From SIAJ01 sp963773845 (lineage in GTDB: Bacteria; Planctomycetota; Planctomycetia; Gemmatales; Gemmataceae): 64,000 nt of DNA. The stretch lies in assembly GCA_963773845.1 (NCBI GenBank), contig CAVZCU010000004.1, positions 186,001 through 250,000 of the forward strand, read 5' to 3'. The notes beneath the pieces are model-generated. The model saw nothing but the letters and a program-made list of their open reading frames with translations. It made no database searches and was not told the origin of the DNA. The translations under genes and the position numbers were made by a program. Positions 9,763-17,905 of this stretch are shown here, one piece after another. The stretch's first letter is position 1, and each line of letters begins with the position of its first letter.

Positions 9763-11556
9763 ATGTGCTCTCGTTCGTGTCAACTATTTGCCGGAGTACT
9801 GATTCTCGGGGCGGCGGTCGCGACCGTGGTCTACCTGACCCCGCAGCGCCAGATTGTCGCCGAAACACCAAATGTGGCGGCGGCCAGCAAGGGCGATCAT
9901 GCAATGTTCGGCGGGTCGCCGGGCCGCAACTTTGTCAATTTGTACGAGACCGGCCTCTCCGCCGAGTTCCCGAAGAGCGAAGACGATCCCAAGGTCCACG
10001 TCATCGGCAATCGCTTGAAATGGAAGGAAATGCTGGGCAGCCGGGCGTACGGGGGGCCAATCGTCGCCGGCGGTCACATCTACTGCGGCACCAACAATGA
10101 GAACCCGCGCAACAAGCGCGATCGCGCCAAGCCGACCGACGACAACCCGGACGGCCCGCCGATCGACAAGAGCGTCCTGATGTGCTTCGACGAGAAGAAT
10201 GGCAAATTCCTCTGGCAGATGGTTCACGACAAGCTGGCGTCGGGCATCGTCAACGACTGGAGCCACGAAGGTCTGTGCTCCACGCCCGTCGTCGAAGGCA
10301 ATCGCGTGTATTACTGCTCCAATCAGTGTCAGGTCGTTTGCCTCGACGCGAATGGGTACCTCGACGGCAAGAACGACGGCTTCCAGGGCGAAAAGTATAA
10401 GGAAAAAACCGATGGCGACGTCATTTGGCACTACGACATGATGAAGGAGCTAAAGGTCTTTCCACATAACATGACCGATTGCTCCCCCTTGATTGTCGGC
10501 GACCTGATTTACGTTGTGACGGCGAACGGCGTGGATGAGAATCACATCAATATCCCGTTCCCCGACTCGCCGAGTTTTATCTGCTTGAACAAGAACACTG
10601 GCAAGCTGATTTGGAAGAGCAATCTGCCTGGTCGATCGATCATGCATGGCCAATGGTCGAACCCGACGTACGTCAACGTGAACGGCAAGGGCCAAGTGGT
10701 TTTCCCGGGTGGCGACGGCTGGCTTTACGGTTTGCAGCCAGAAACCGGCGACGTGATTTGGAAGTTTGACGCGAATCCGAAGAGCAGCAAGTACGAACTC
10801 GGCGGCAAGGGAACGCGGAGCGATTTCATCGGCACGCCGGTCGTTTACAATGGTCACATATTCATCGGCACCGGACAGGATCCGGAGCACTACGACGGCA
10901 TCGGCCACTTCTGGTGCATCGATCCCTCGAAGACCGGCGACATTTCCTCGGAACTCGTCGTCGACGGGAGCAAGGATCCCCCGGTCACCAAACCGAATCC
11001 CAATAGCGGCGCAGTCTGGCAATACGGCGGCGAGGACATGCGCCCGTTCGTCAAGCGCGACATCATCTTCGGACGCACCATGAGTTCGGCATGTGTCGTC
11101 GATGATGTCGTGTACATTTCCGACATCGCCGGCTACGTCCATTGCCTCGACGCCAAGACCGGCAAGAAGTACTGGCAATGGGACACCAAGGCTGCCGTTT
11201 GGGGCTCGTGTTTCTACGTCGACGGCAAGGTGCTAGTTGCCAACGAAGACGGCGACATGTTCATCTTCAAGCACCAGAAGACTCATGATGTCATGGATGA
11301 AGTAGACGAAGGATCGAAGGCCGGGGCGGCGGCCGCGAAGAAAGCCATGGCGGCCGGCAAGGACGAGGCGGACGCCCGCAAGGCTGGCAATGACGCCCGC
11401 GATGCCGCGATCCAGGCCGTGCGTGAAAAGGTCAAGAACAAGTACCTGCTGCAAAAGGTGGAAGTGGGCGAAGCCATCCGCAGCACGCCGGTCATGGCGA
11501 ATGGCACGCTCTACATCATGTCCGAACGCACGCTGTTCGCGGTCAACGCGAAGTGA
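9763..11556 (+). CDS. Membrane-anchored or secreted PQQ-type beta-propeller protein
   Basis: 597 residues from ATG 9763 (CAAGGA upstream). The N-terminal hydrophobic stretch (LFAGVLILGAAVATVVYL) is a signal anchor or signal peptide. Blade motifs include MCFDEKNGKFLWQM, VVCLDANGYLDG, ICLNKNTGKLIWKS and HCLDAKTGKKYWQWD. Near the end an Ala/Lys-rich helical insert (residues ~510-570, with KAGAAAAKKAMAAGKDEADA) interrupts the last blade before the closing strand IRSTPVMANGTLYIMSERTL. The insert is unlike the rest of the propeller. Function is unknown; it is the third PQQ paralogue of the cluster and ends just before a strong terminator. Confidence 0.85.
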   Translation: MCSRSCQLFAGVLILGAAVATVVYLTPQRQIVAETPNVAAASKGDHAMFGGSPGRNFVNLYETGLSAEFPKSEDDPKVHVIGNRLKWKEMLGSRAYGGPIVAGGHIYCGTNNENPRNKRDRAKPTDDNPDGPPIDKSVLMCFDEKNGKFLWQMVHDKLASGIVNDWSHEGLCSTPVVEGNRVYYCSNQCQVVCLDANGYLDGKNDGFQGEKYKEKTDGDVIWHYDMMKELKVFPHNMTDCSPLIVGDLIYVVTANGVDENHINIPFPDSPSFICLNKNTGKLIWKSNLPGRSIMHGQWSNPTYVNVNGKGQVVFPGGDGWLYGLQPETGDVIWKFDANPKSSKYELGGKGTRSDFIGTPVVYNGHIFIGTGQDPEHYDGIGHFWCIDPSKTGDISSELVVDGSKDPPVTKPNPNSGAVWQYGGEDMRPFVKRDIIFGRTMSSACVVDDVVYISDIAGYVHCLDAKTGKKYWQWDTKAAVWGSCFYVDGKVLVANEDGDMFIFKHQKTHDVMDEVDEGSKAGAAAAKKAMAAGKDEADARKAGNDARDAAIQAVREKVKNKYLLQKVEVGEAIRSTPVMANGTLYIMSERTLFAVNAK

Positions 11557-11580
11557 TGCTCTATTGACACCGAAATTCCT

Positions 11581-11603
11581 GGGCCGACCCTCTGGGTCGG
11601 CCC
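11581..11603 (+). terminator. Hairpin terminator after the PQQ cluster
   Basis: Perfect 10-base stem GGGCCGACCC/GGGTCGGCCC with a 3-base loop (TCT), followed by ATTTCATTT, 25 bases after the stop of the third PQQ gene. Confidence 0.8.
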
Positions 11604-11928
11604 ATTTCATTTGAAGATTCAAACGCGTCGGATCCCATTGTCACAATCTCCAAATATTCATTGTTGCCGCCGATCGAAATACATAAGTTAGTTCGAGCCC
11701 GCCATCGACCCTACCGGTGATGGTGAGGTTTCCGTCCATTGACTCGGCTCTCCGGTGGCAAGACGCTTGCCGCGATAACCGGCGACATCGGTCAGCACAC
11801 CGTTAGTCCTCAACCGGCCCGGGACTTCGACACAGTCCCGATCGGGCTCGCAATCAAGGACTCGGTAACCAAACAAATTGAAGCACCAGGATTCGCCTCT
11901 TTGAATCGCCCGTTAGGAGAATGTACGG
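11604..11928. other. Intergenic stretch without a recognised gene
   Basis: No convincing frame is seen. On the minus strand a short reading near 11650-11720 (MDGNLTITGRVDGGLELTY) looks protein-like and might be the tail of a decayed gene, but it has no supporting context. The 3' end carries the TTAGGAGAATG ribosome-site region of the next gene. Confidence 0.5.
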
Positions 11929-12465
11929 ATGCTGAGGATTTTCGCTGTCAGTCTGTGCCTGGCCGTATCAGCTACGGCCGCCACGAGACCGCAACCGCCC
12001 AAGGGCATTCCCTGGCCCGGCGGGGTCTGGCCGAAGGATGGAAAGGAATATTCAGCTGGATCGTTCATTTGGATCAAACAGGCCGACTGGGACAAGTATG
12101 TAGCTGCGAAGAAAAAGTGGGAAAAGGAACATCCGCAGGTCGAACATCAAGGCACCGAGGCCCTCGACGAAGTCAACGCCACACGTGCCAGTCGCGGATT
12201 GCCGCCATTCCAATACGACGAGGGATTAACGCGGGCCGCCCAAGCGTGCTGCCAATTCCGTGCGGATCGATTGATCCAAGGCCACACGAGCAACGATTTC
12301 GCGTTCGTCCCGGCCGGGTCGTTTGCGAGCGCCGGCGGATGCGCCGCCTGGGAGCCTTGGATGGGATGGGGCGCATGTTGCACCTATGAGCACTACACCT
12401 ATGCCGGCGCGGCCTATGCAATGGGCAGCGATGGGCGGCGGTACATGCATCTGTTCGTGCGCTGA
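11929..12465 (+). CDS. Secreted CAP/SCP-domain protein
   Basis: 178 residues. The start ATG has TTAGGAG upstream and begins a signal peptide (MLRIFAVSLCLAVSATA). The domain (residues ~70-178) fits the CAP superfamily (SCP/PR-1): LDEVNATRASRGLPPFQYDEGLTRAAQ, then GHTSNDFAF, and YTYAGAAYAMGSDGRRYMHLFV at the end. Six or more cysteines (ACCQF, GGCAAWE, GACCTYE) suggest disulphides. Bacterial CAP proteins are extracytoplasmic and of varied, mostly unknown function. Transcription probably ends at the palindrome at 12526. Confidence 0.75.
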   Translation: MLRIFAVSLCLAVSATAATRPQPPKGIPWPGGVWPKDGKEYSAGSFIWIKQADWDKYVAAKKKWEKEHPQVEHQGTEALDEVNATRASRGLPPFQYDEGLTRAAQACCQFRADRLIQGHTSNDFAFVPAGSFASAGGCAAWEPWMGWGACCTYEHYTYAGAAYAMGSDGRRYMHLFVR

Positions 12466-12524
12466 CCGGACCCTTAGCCCGGGGGTTCAATTGGCCCGTG
12501 CTTTAGGAATGTGTCACGATAAAA

Positions 12525-13886
12525 TCAGGCTCTGGCCGCGGCCAGAGCCTGTTTCATTTCGGCGCTCCGGGCGACTTCGAGCGGTGTCACGCCACGACGA
12601 TCAGCCGCGTGGGAATCGGCCCCGCGCCGAACGAGTAGCTGGACGATTTCCAGTTGACGGCAGTTGACCGCCCGGCGCAACGGCGTTTCTCCCTTGGCGT
12701 CGCGCGCATCGACGGTTGCGCCATGGTCGAGCAACGCTTGCGCTACCAGCGCATGGCCGTGGCGCACAGCTTGATGCAACGGCGTGCCGCGAGTGGGGCC
12801 GCTCACGACATCGGCGTTAGCGCCGGCATTAAGGAGCACGCGGGCGACATCACCCGTCACGGCGCGATAGAGCGGCGTGTGGCCTTCCGCCTCCGTGGCG
12901 TCGGGGTTGGCGCCTAAGCGAATCAGGGCCGCCGCCAACTCGGCCGCTCCAGCCATCGCGGCGTCATGAAGTAAAGTCTGGCCGCGCAATCCCACAAGCC
13001 GGACGCACGATGGATCGCGTTCAACCTCGGCGATGAACCGGTCGCGTGTCGCCGCCCGCAAGCTGGCGTGAAGTGGCGAATCCGGTCCGATCAGCCGAGA
13101 TACGCCGGCGTAAGCTTCGGTCATCGCCTGCAAGTGGCGAAAGCGACTCAGGTCATCGCCCTCGGATGGATCCGTGTCGAGGTCGCTGTGCGCCAGCAAA
13201 GTCTCGATCACCTCCAGCGGCTTCATCTGCTTGGGCCGGCGGCCGAAGCGTCGGTCCGCACGACCGGTTGGATCGAGCCACACGGTGAGGGCGTGGCTCA
13301 TGAGTTCCGCGTGCGGAACCAAACGCAGCGGCAGCATCGATCGAATGAGCGCGATGTCACCGCGCGACACCGCGTTGAAAAGGTTCTCGGCCTCCGCGAT
13401 CCGATTCCACTGGTCTGCTAGCCGCGAATCGAACCGGTCGGTCCCGAGTGGGCAAAGTGTCGTCTTCGGCGCATCACCCGTGTTCACGAGCGCGTTGGCC
13501 GCGAATTCGAGATGTGCGAGGAGTACGGCTGCCTCCGCGGCGGGGATCTCGACTTCGCGCATGGCCGCCTTCATGTTGGCCAGCCAGGCGTCGCGTGCTC
13601 GGGCATCGATGGCGAATGGCACATGTCGGCGACCGAGCCGCGCCCCGCGGAGGTCGTAGACGGGCGGACCGCCCAACCAAGTCGTCATGAATTTGGTCAG
13701 GGCATGAATCGCACAGGTCAACGTCTTGCCGTAGAACCGGCGGATCACCGGATCGCGATCCACGCGCGCATAAAACGCGGCCACCAAACGCTCGACCTTT
13801 TCGCCGCCAATGCGTTCGTAAAGCGTCGCGTCCACGCCGGCAACGGCTTGGACCCGGCGAACGGGCGGGGACTTGCTCTTGGGCAT
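12525..13886 (-). CDS. Truncated globin fused to ankyrin repeats
   Basis: 453 residues. Residues ~20-145 are a truncated (2/2) hemoglobin: LYERIGGEKVERLVAAFYARV, with a B10-type Tyr, LGGPPVYDLRGA, and the proximal histidine in GRRHVPFAI (His88). The central ~150 residues are helical and unassigned. The C-terminal ~150 residues are four to five ankyrin repeats (GQTLLHDAAMAGAAELAAAL, GHTPLYRAV, GTPLHQAVRHGHALVAQALL, GETPLRRAVNCRQLEIVQLL, GVTPLEVAR). The globin part could bind O2, NO or CO in the cytoplasm, and the ankyrins could bind a protein partner. Truncated globins are usually ~120-residue single-domain proteins, so the fusion is unusual. No frameshift separates the two halves. Confidence 0.85.
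   Translation of the reverse strand: MPKSKSPPVRRVQAVAGVDATLYERIGGEKVERLVAAFYARVDRDPVIRRFYGKTLTCAIHALTKFMTTWLGGPPVYDLRGARLGRRHVPFAIDARARDAWLANMKAAMREVEIPAAEAAVLLAHLEFAANALVNTGDAPKTTLCPLGTDRFDSRLADQWNRIAEAENLFNAVSRGDIALIRSMLPLRLVPHAELMSHALTVWLDPTGRADRRFGRRPKQMKPLEVIETLLAHSDLDTDPSEGDDLSRFRHLQAMTEAYAGVSRLIGPDSPLHASLRAATRDRFIAEVERDPSCVRLVGLRGQTLLHDAAMAGAAELAAALIRLGANPDATEAEGHTPLYRAVTGDVARVLLNAGANADVVSGPTRGTPLHQAVRHGHALVAQALLDHGATVDARDAKGETPLRRAVNCRQLEIVQLLVRRGADSHAADRRGVTPLEVARSAEMKQALAAARA
12526..12551. terminator. Bidirectional terminator palindrome inside the 3' end of the globin gene
   Basis: A 26-base perfect palindrome whose half-site is CAGGCTCTGGCCG. On the + strand it is followed by TTTCATTT; on the - strand by ATTTTAT. 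It lies between convergent genes and at the same time encodes the last residues (QALAAARA) and stop of the minus-strand gene. Confidence 0.75.
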
Positions 13887-13987
13887 TTCGGCTCCCCGAA
13901 GAACTCAACGAGTCGTCAGCCTTCTACTCGTAGCATAGGGCCCCGGGCGGGCACTTGTTGTCGTTGCTCGTTGTGCAGGGCGGTTGC

Positions 13988-14020
13988 AAGTTGCCGGCAA
14001 CGCCGGCAACCTGGCAACGA
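13988..14020. repeat. Clustered GGCAAC/GTTGCC motifs upstream of the RepA-like gene
   Basis: A perfect 12-base palindrome GTTGCCGGCAAC (13990-14001) runs directly into a second GCCGGCAAC and a third GGCAAC, then GAGTTGC. The motif recurs inside the first codons of the following gene (near 14147-14167). It could be a binding-site cluster (iteron- or operator-like) or chance low complexity. Confidence 0.4.
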
Positions 14021-14092
14021 GTTGCTACCGACATTCACGCCGGCGATCTCCCTGTTCACAATGGATGTGGTTTGTGAACTCGCGAGGTAGCC

Positions 14093-15211
14093 ATGTCCCC
14101 AACCGACACTTATTTGCCTAACCCCCTGACTTACTCCCAAATGGCGAACGCCGGCAACGAGTTGCCGGGCTGGCTCTGGCAGGGGTTCATCGCCTTCGAA
14201 TCGATCACGCTCCTCACCAGCCGCTGGAAGACCGGCAAGACGACGCTGCTCTCCGTGCTATTATCGCGGCTGGCGACCGGCGGCGAGCTGGTGGGCTCGC
14301 CGGTCGCGGCCGCGCCGGCCCTGATCGTTTCCGAGGAGAGCCCGGCGCTGTGGGTGGAGCGTGGCCGCAAGACGCCGTTCGGCCCCGACACGCGCTGGCT
14401 GTGTCGCCCCTTCGCCGCCAAGCCAACCCGCGAGCAGTGGTTCGGACTGGTTAACCACCTGGCGAACCTCGCGGCCGGCAGGCGGACGCTGATCGTCATT
14501 GATCCCTTGGCGATGGTGTTGCCGGGGTTCGATGAGAACAACGCCGGCACGATGATCGACTCGCTGGGGCCGCTGCACTGTCTGACGGCGGAAGGTCACG
14601 CGGTTTTGCTGCTGCACCACCCGCGCAAGGGCGCGACGCTCGAGCCGCGTGGCTCCGGCGCGCTTGCCAGCATCATGGACATCTTGATCCAGATGGACGG
14701 CTCGCCAAACGAGTTGCAACACCCGAACCGCCGCTGGCTGCGGTCTCGCGGCCGCGTCGACGGCGTTGTCAGCGAACGGCTGATCGAGTTGAACGTCGAG
14801 CACACCGATTACGCGGCTCTCGATCCGGCCGCCGAGGACCTGACCGACGGCTGGTCGGTGATCGAGTGGGTATTGAAGGACGCCCGCGAGAAGTTCACGC
14901 GCGCACACATCCTGAATAACTGGCCGGAGATGCGGGACAAGCCGCATCCGGCGAGCCTGTGGAAGTGGCTGGAGCAGGCCGTCAGCGATGGCCGCGTCCA
15001 GCGCGACGGCGAGGGCCGACCACACCGCCCATTCCGCTACTGGCTGCGCAGCCGCGAGCACTATTTCTTCCCCGACTTGCCCGAACTGGACCCGCCGCCA
15101 TACACACCGGAGATCACGCCGGAGGAATTCGATTACGCCCAAAAGGTGGTCGATCAGAACAAAGAGAAGCGGAGAAGGGCGAAGATATTGAAGGAGGAAC
15201 GCAAGGGGTGA
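14093..15211 (+). CDS. RepA-like/AAA_25 RecA-fold ATPase
   Basis: 372 residues, start ATG 14093 with GAGG six bases upstream. The Walker A region is TSRWKTGKTTLL (residues ~42-53) and Walker B is RTLIVIDPLAM (~128-138), followed by LLLHHPRKG, the pattern of RepA-type hexameric helicases and AAA_25 (PF13481) ATPases of plasmids and phages. The C-terminal third (DGWSVIEWVLKDAREKFTRAHILNNWP) looks like a winged-helix DNA-binding segment, followed by a charged tail. It suggests a replication-type helicase of an integrated element or a stand-alone chromosomal copy. A small gene follows with stop and start sharing one base, so the two are probably translated together. Confidence 0.75.
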   Translation: MSPTDTYLPNPLTYSQMANAGNELPGWLWQGFIAFESITLLTSRWKTGKTTLLSVLLSRLATGGELVGSPVAAAPALIVSEESPALWVERGRKTPFGPDTRWLCRPFAAKPTREQWFGLVNHLANLAAGRRTLIVIDPLAMVLPGFDENNAGTMIDSLGPLHCLTAEGHAVLLLHHPRKGATLEPRGSGALASIMDILIQMDGSPNELQHPNRRWLRSRGRVDGVVSERLIELNVEHTDYAALDPAAEDLTDGWSVIEWVLKDAREKFTRAHILNNWPEMRDKPHPASLWKWLEQAVSDGRVQRDGEGRPHRPFRYWLRSREHYFFPDLPELDPPPYTPEITPEEFDYAQKVVDQNKEKRRRAKILKEERKG

Positions 15212-15519
15212 TGTCGAGTGCGGCGGACAGAAACGCTCGTTCCATCCTGCTTGCCGAGCTGATGAAGTATCTCGGGCAGGGGATCGCCAAAAGGCCCGAT
15301 GTTCGGCGGATCGTCGCCGGCCATGCCGACATGGCAATGCTCAATTCGCCGGTCGCCGCCGCGGGTGAAGGCCCCGAGAGGACGAAAGGCGGACGCCAGC
15401 GGGCTCGTCAAATAACGGACTGCCCCATCGCGGCAGCTTTCGATGGCGGTCGGTTACGGCAATGCGATCGTGTTGGACACGCGCAGGCCACGGGTTTTGA
15501 CATCGTCGTCCGGTTTTGA
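15211..15519 (+). CDS. Small hypothetical protein coupled to the RepA-like gene
   Basis: 102 residues. The ATG overlaps the preceding TGA by one base (TGATG), and a perfect AAGGAGG lies at 15191-15197, so translation is likely. The N-terminal half (MSSAADRNARSILLAELMKYL) is helical. The last ~22 codons overlap the end of the opposite-strand zinc-finger gene, so the C-terminus may be unreliable. No family is recognised; perhaps an accessory factor of the ATPase. Confidence 0.55.
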   Translation: MSSAADRNARSILLAELMKYLGQGIAKRPDVRRIVAGHADMAMLNSPVAAAGEGPERTKGGRQRARQITDCPIAAAFDGGRLRQCDRVGHAQATGFDIVVRF

Positions 15520-16341
15520 AAGCAACGCGATCCAGAACTTCTTGTATTTCTGCTTTTCCTCTGCGGACATTTGGAATGTATAGGCGCCTAGACGCCGATC
15601 CGATGCGTTCGGCTCCGGCTTCACGTCGAGAACGTGCATCCGATCCGATTCCATTACGACTAAACGATTGGTCGGCGGCATTTCGGCTCCGACGAGCATT
15701 TCGTAACTCAGGACAACTTGAGTTGTGCCGTCCGCCATTGGTTTCAATTCCATCGAGAGTTTGACTCGCTGCTTGGCGGCGGCCCGCTCGCCGTCTGGGC
15801 CGGTCGTCTCCTTTCGCAATTCTCCGATTCGGGCGTCCGGCGCGAGAAACTCCGGCTCCTTGTCGTCGGCGACAAGTTCCTTCTTGGGCTCGCGTGACCC
15901 AAACACCCCGGCCCGCCAACCGAGGAACACGACCGCTCCCCCCAGCAAAATGAACGCCGCGATCAAGCCGAGAATGTAGGCGACGCCGTGTGACTTTTTC
16001 GCCTCTTTGCCGCTGGATTTGTTGCGGCCCTTTTTGCCGCCAACTTTTCGGCGTGGGCGATCATCGTCGTCATCCGCATCACGTCGACGCCGTGAGCGCA
16101 GGGATTCATCGTCATCGTCCCCTCTTGTGCGCGGCTCGTCGTCATCATCGGGTCGGCGACGGCGCGGCCGTTCGTCGTCATCGTCTTCCGAGCGCTTGGA
16201 ACTTTTGGCTTCCGCGGACGTACCAGGGCGATTAGCCAAAAAGACGGCATCGCACTTCTTGCATCGCAGTTTCTTGCCGGCGAAATTGTCCGGGACGGTC
16301 AGTCGGGCATCGCACTCGGGGCACGAAATGGAGAACGACAT
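15454..16341 (-). CDS. MJ0042-type zinc-finger, acidic-linker, single-pass membrane protein
   Basis: 295 residues from ATG 16341; the longer upstream frame lacks protein character. The N-terminus SFSISCPECDARLTV...KKLRCKKCDAVF is a four-cysteine zinc ribbon of the MJ0042 type common in planctomycetes. A long Asp/Arg-rich linker follows (residues ~50-115), then a transmembrane segment (VAYILGLIAAFILLGGAVVF). The ~140-residue C-terminal domain would lie outside the cytoplasm. Function is unknown; the layout suggests a cytoplasmic metal-binding sensor end tethered to an external domain. The Asp-Asp-Asp repeat tracts are an assembly-error-prone region. Confidence 0.75.
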   Translation of the reverse strand: MSFSISCPECDARLTVPDNFAGKKLRCKKCDAVFLANRPGTSAEAKSSKRSEDDDDERPRRRRPDDDDEPRTRGDDDDESLRSRRRRDADDDDDRPRRKVGGKKGRNKSSGKEAKKSHGVAYILGLIAAFILLGGAVVFLGWRAGVFGSREPKKELVADDKEPEFLAPDARIGELRKETTGPDGERAAAKQRVKLSMELKPMADGTTQVVLSYEMLVGAEMPPTNRLVVMESDRMHVLDVKPEPNASDRRLGAYTFQMSAEEKQKYKKFWIALLSKPDDDVKTRGLRVSNTIALP

Positions 16342-16510
16342 GGCACACCTGCACGAGTCAAACCCAGGCGAGTACCGAACAGTATAGCCACATCCGCGCT
16401 TCGGACGAAAATCCGGTAGTGGGTCATCAGCGTGTTGATCTTGCGTAATCGCGTGGAGTTGGGCAAGATACGCCGTCGCTGGTGGCAGAGGCCGGCGACG
16501 GGAGGCAAGG

Positions 16511-17149
16511 ATGCCGCCAGAACGTCCACTCTTTAGCCAAGCGTTCATTGGCAAGGTCCGGGAATGGATTGCCATGCATCATGCAGTTTATCCCCATCTC
16601 CCGCCGCAAGGCATTTATTTCGAGTCGCTGGTCCATCGTGCATTCCTTCATAGCGGCTGGGGCGCTGACGAAGTAGTCCTTACCAACCCGAATAGTCCAA
16701 GAGCGGACATTACTGTCGGCAAGACACGGCTGTCGCTCAAGACGGAAACGGGCAACATTACCCGTCGAAACCGCATCAGCATCACAAAGCTCTGCACAAC
16801 AGAAACCGGCGAGTGGACATCGGAGGCGCTGATCCGGCACGCGATGTCCCACCTGTCGCGTTACGAAGGAATCTTGATGCTTCGGGCGATCTGGGAACGG
16901 GCGAATGTTATCGACTACCAGCTTGTCGAGATTCCGCTTGCGCTGTTGAAAGAGATGGAAACCTGCACGGCGCTACCAGTCGGCAGGAGAAAAGGACGGC
17001 AGAGTCTTGGGTTCGATGTTCTTGATGGTGAGGACGTTGCCTTTCACATCCACTTCGACGGCGCAGACGGGAAATGCCAACTCCGCAACTTGCGAGTAGA
17101 TCGCTGTACTATGCTTGCCGAATGGGAGCAATTGGTGCCTGCCGACTAG
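16511..17149 (+). CDS. Putative restriction-type endonuclease next to a DNA methyltransferase
   Basis: 212 residues, start ATG 16511 with GGAGGCAAGG upstream. No family is recognised with certainty. A PD-(D/E)xK-like arrangement is visible: YFESLVHRAF near residue 40, then RADITVGKTRLSLKTETG (~74-91), where Asp and S-L-K fit the D...(D/E/S)xK core on adjacent strands. The gene converges with, and directly abuts, a DPPH-motif methyltransferase at 17150, which is the main support for a type II restriction role. Alternative: another nuclease or DNA-binding protein. Confidence 0.55.
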   Translation: MPPERPLFSQAFIGKVREWIAMHHAVYPHLPPQGIYFESLVHRAFLHSGWGADEVVLTNPNSPRADITVGKTRLSLKTETGNITRRNRISITKLCTTETGEWTSEALIRHAMSHLSRYEGILMLRAIWERANVIDYQLVEIPLALLKEMETCTALPVGRRKGRQSLGFDVLDGEDVAFHIHFDGADGKCQLRNLRVDRCTMLAEWEQLVPAD

Positions 17150-17839
17150 CTACTCACATTTCTTTGACTTGCGAAACACCAGCCAGTAGCAATGCTGCCG
17201 GCGAGCGTGGTGAGCAGTCTTCCATCTCGGGTCTACAATCGGCCCCTTGCGAATCTTGACGATGCAGTCGCAAGCGGTGAAGCCGACCATCTCCGCAGCC
17301 TTGAGCAATTCGACGTGCGCCCACTGGAAGCGGTGGCCGTGAATGTAGTCAGCGATCTTGCAGAACAAAATGCCTTCTGGCACCAGCACGCGAAATGCTT
17401 CGGCCACGAAGGGCGGATACAGGTGCGTGAAGTTGTAGCCATTCCCGACCGGCGATTTGTCTCCTAGACCGAATCGCGTATTGAAGTCTTTCTTCTTGTC
17501 CTTCCCCTGATTGGGAATGTGAGGTGGGTCATACACCACCACGTCGAAACTGGCATCCGCAAACGGCATGTCCCGATTGTCGCCCACAACGTCAGGCTTG
17601 TTCGCGGGGTCGATGTCCAGGCCGGTAACGGGTCGTGAACTACCTTCCCAAAACCGGCCCCGATTGATCGTCGCATCCAAGATGCGTTCGGGACGTTTCC
17701 GGGGGTAGAAGTCGAGCATCTTTTCCAGAAGCTCGGCATCGGTGCCGAACCATACCGAAGGAAGCGGGTCGTATCGCGAAGGCTCCGCCGGCTCCGGGTG
17801 CGGATAGAGTTCGACCGTTTTCGTTCGGCGTGTTGCCAT
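17150..17839 (-). CDS. SAM-dependent DNA methyltransferase (DPPH motif)
   Basis: 229 residues. Motif I reads RILDATINRGRFW (residues ~52-64), and an acidic GLDIDP follows. The catalytic motif IV is VVVYDPPHIP (~98-107), the DPPY-type motif of N6-adenine/N4-cytosine methyltransferases. LVPEGILFCKIADYI fits motif VI. No separate target-recognition domain is obvious in 229 residues, so recognition probably lies in the segment after DPPH. Its stop abuts the stop of the putative nuclease, forming a convergent restriction-modification-like pair. Start: ATG 17839 with AGGAG/GGAAGG upstream. Confidence 0.8.
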   Translation of the reverse strand: MATRRTKTVELYPHPEPAEPSRYDPLPSVWFGTDAELLEKMLDFYPRKRPERILDATINRGRFWEGSSRPVTGLDIDPANKPDVVGDNRDMPFADASFDVVVYDPPHIPNQGKDKKKDFNTRFGLGDKSPVGNGYNFTHLYPPFVAEAFRVLVPEGILFCKIADYIHGHRFQWAHVELLKAAEMVGFTACDCIVKIRKGPIVDPRWKTAHHARRQHCYWLVFRKSKKCE

Positions 17840-17905
17840 TCCTTCCGCTCCTTGCTCGGCTTAGACCATTGCCACGTTTCTCTTGAACGGCTATGGTAGA
17901 AGATT

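Noticed and set aside
14261..15337. 358-codon minus-strand frame opposite the RepA-like gene
   Set aside because: No motifs; the + strand carries Walker A and B and proper ribosome sites.
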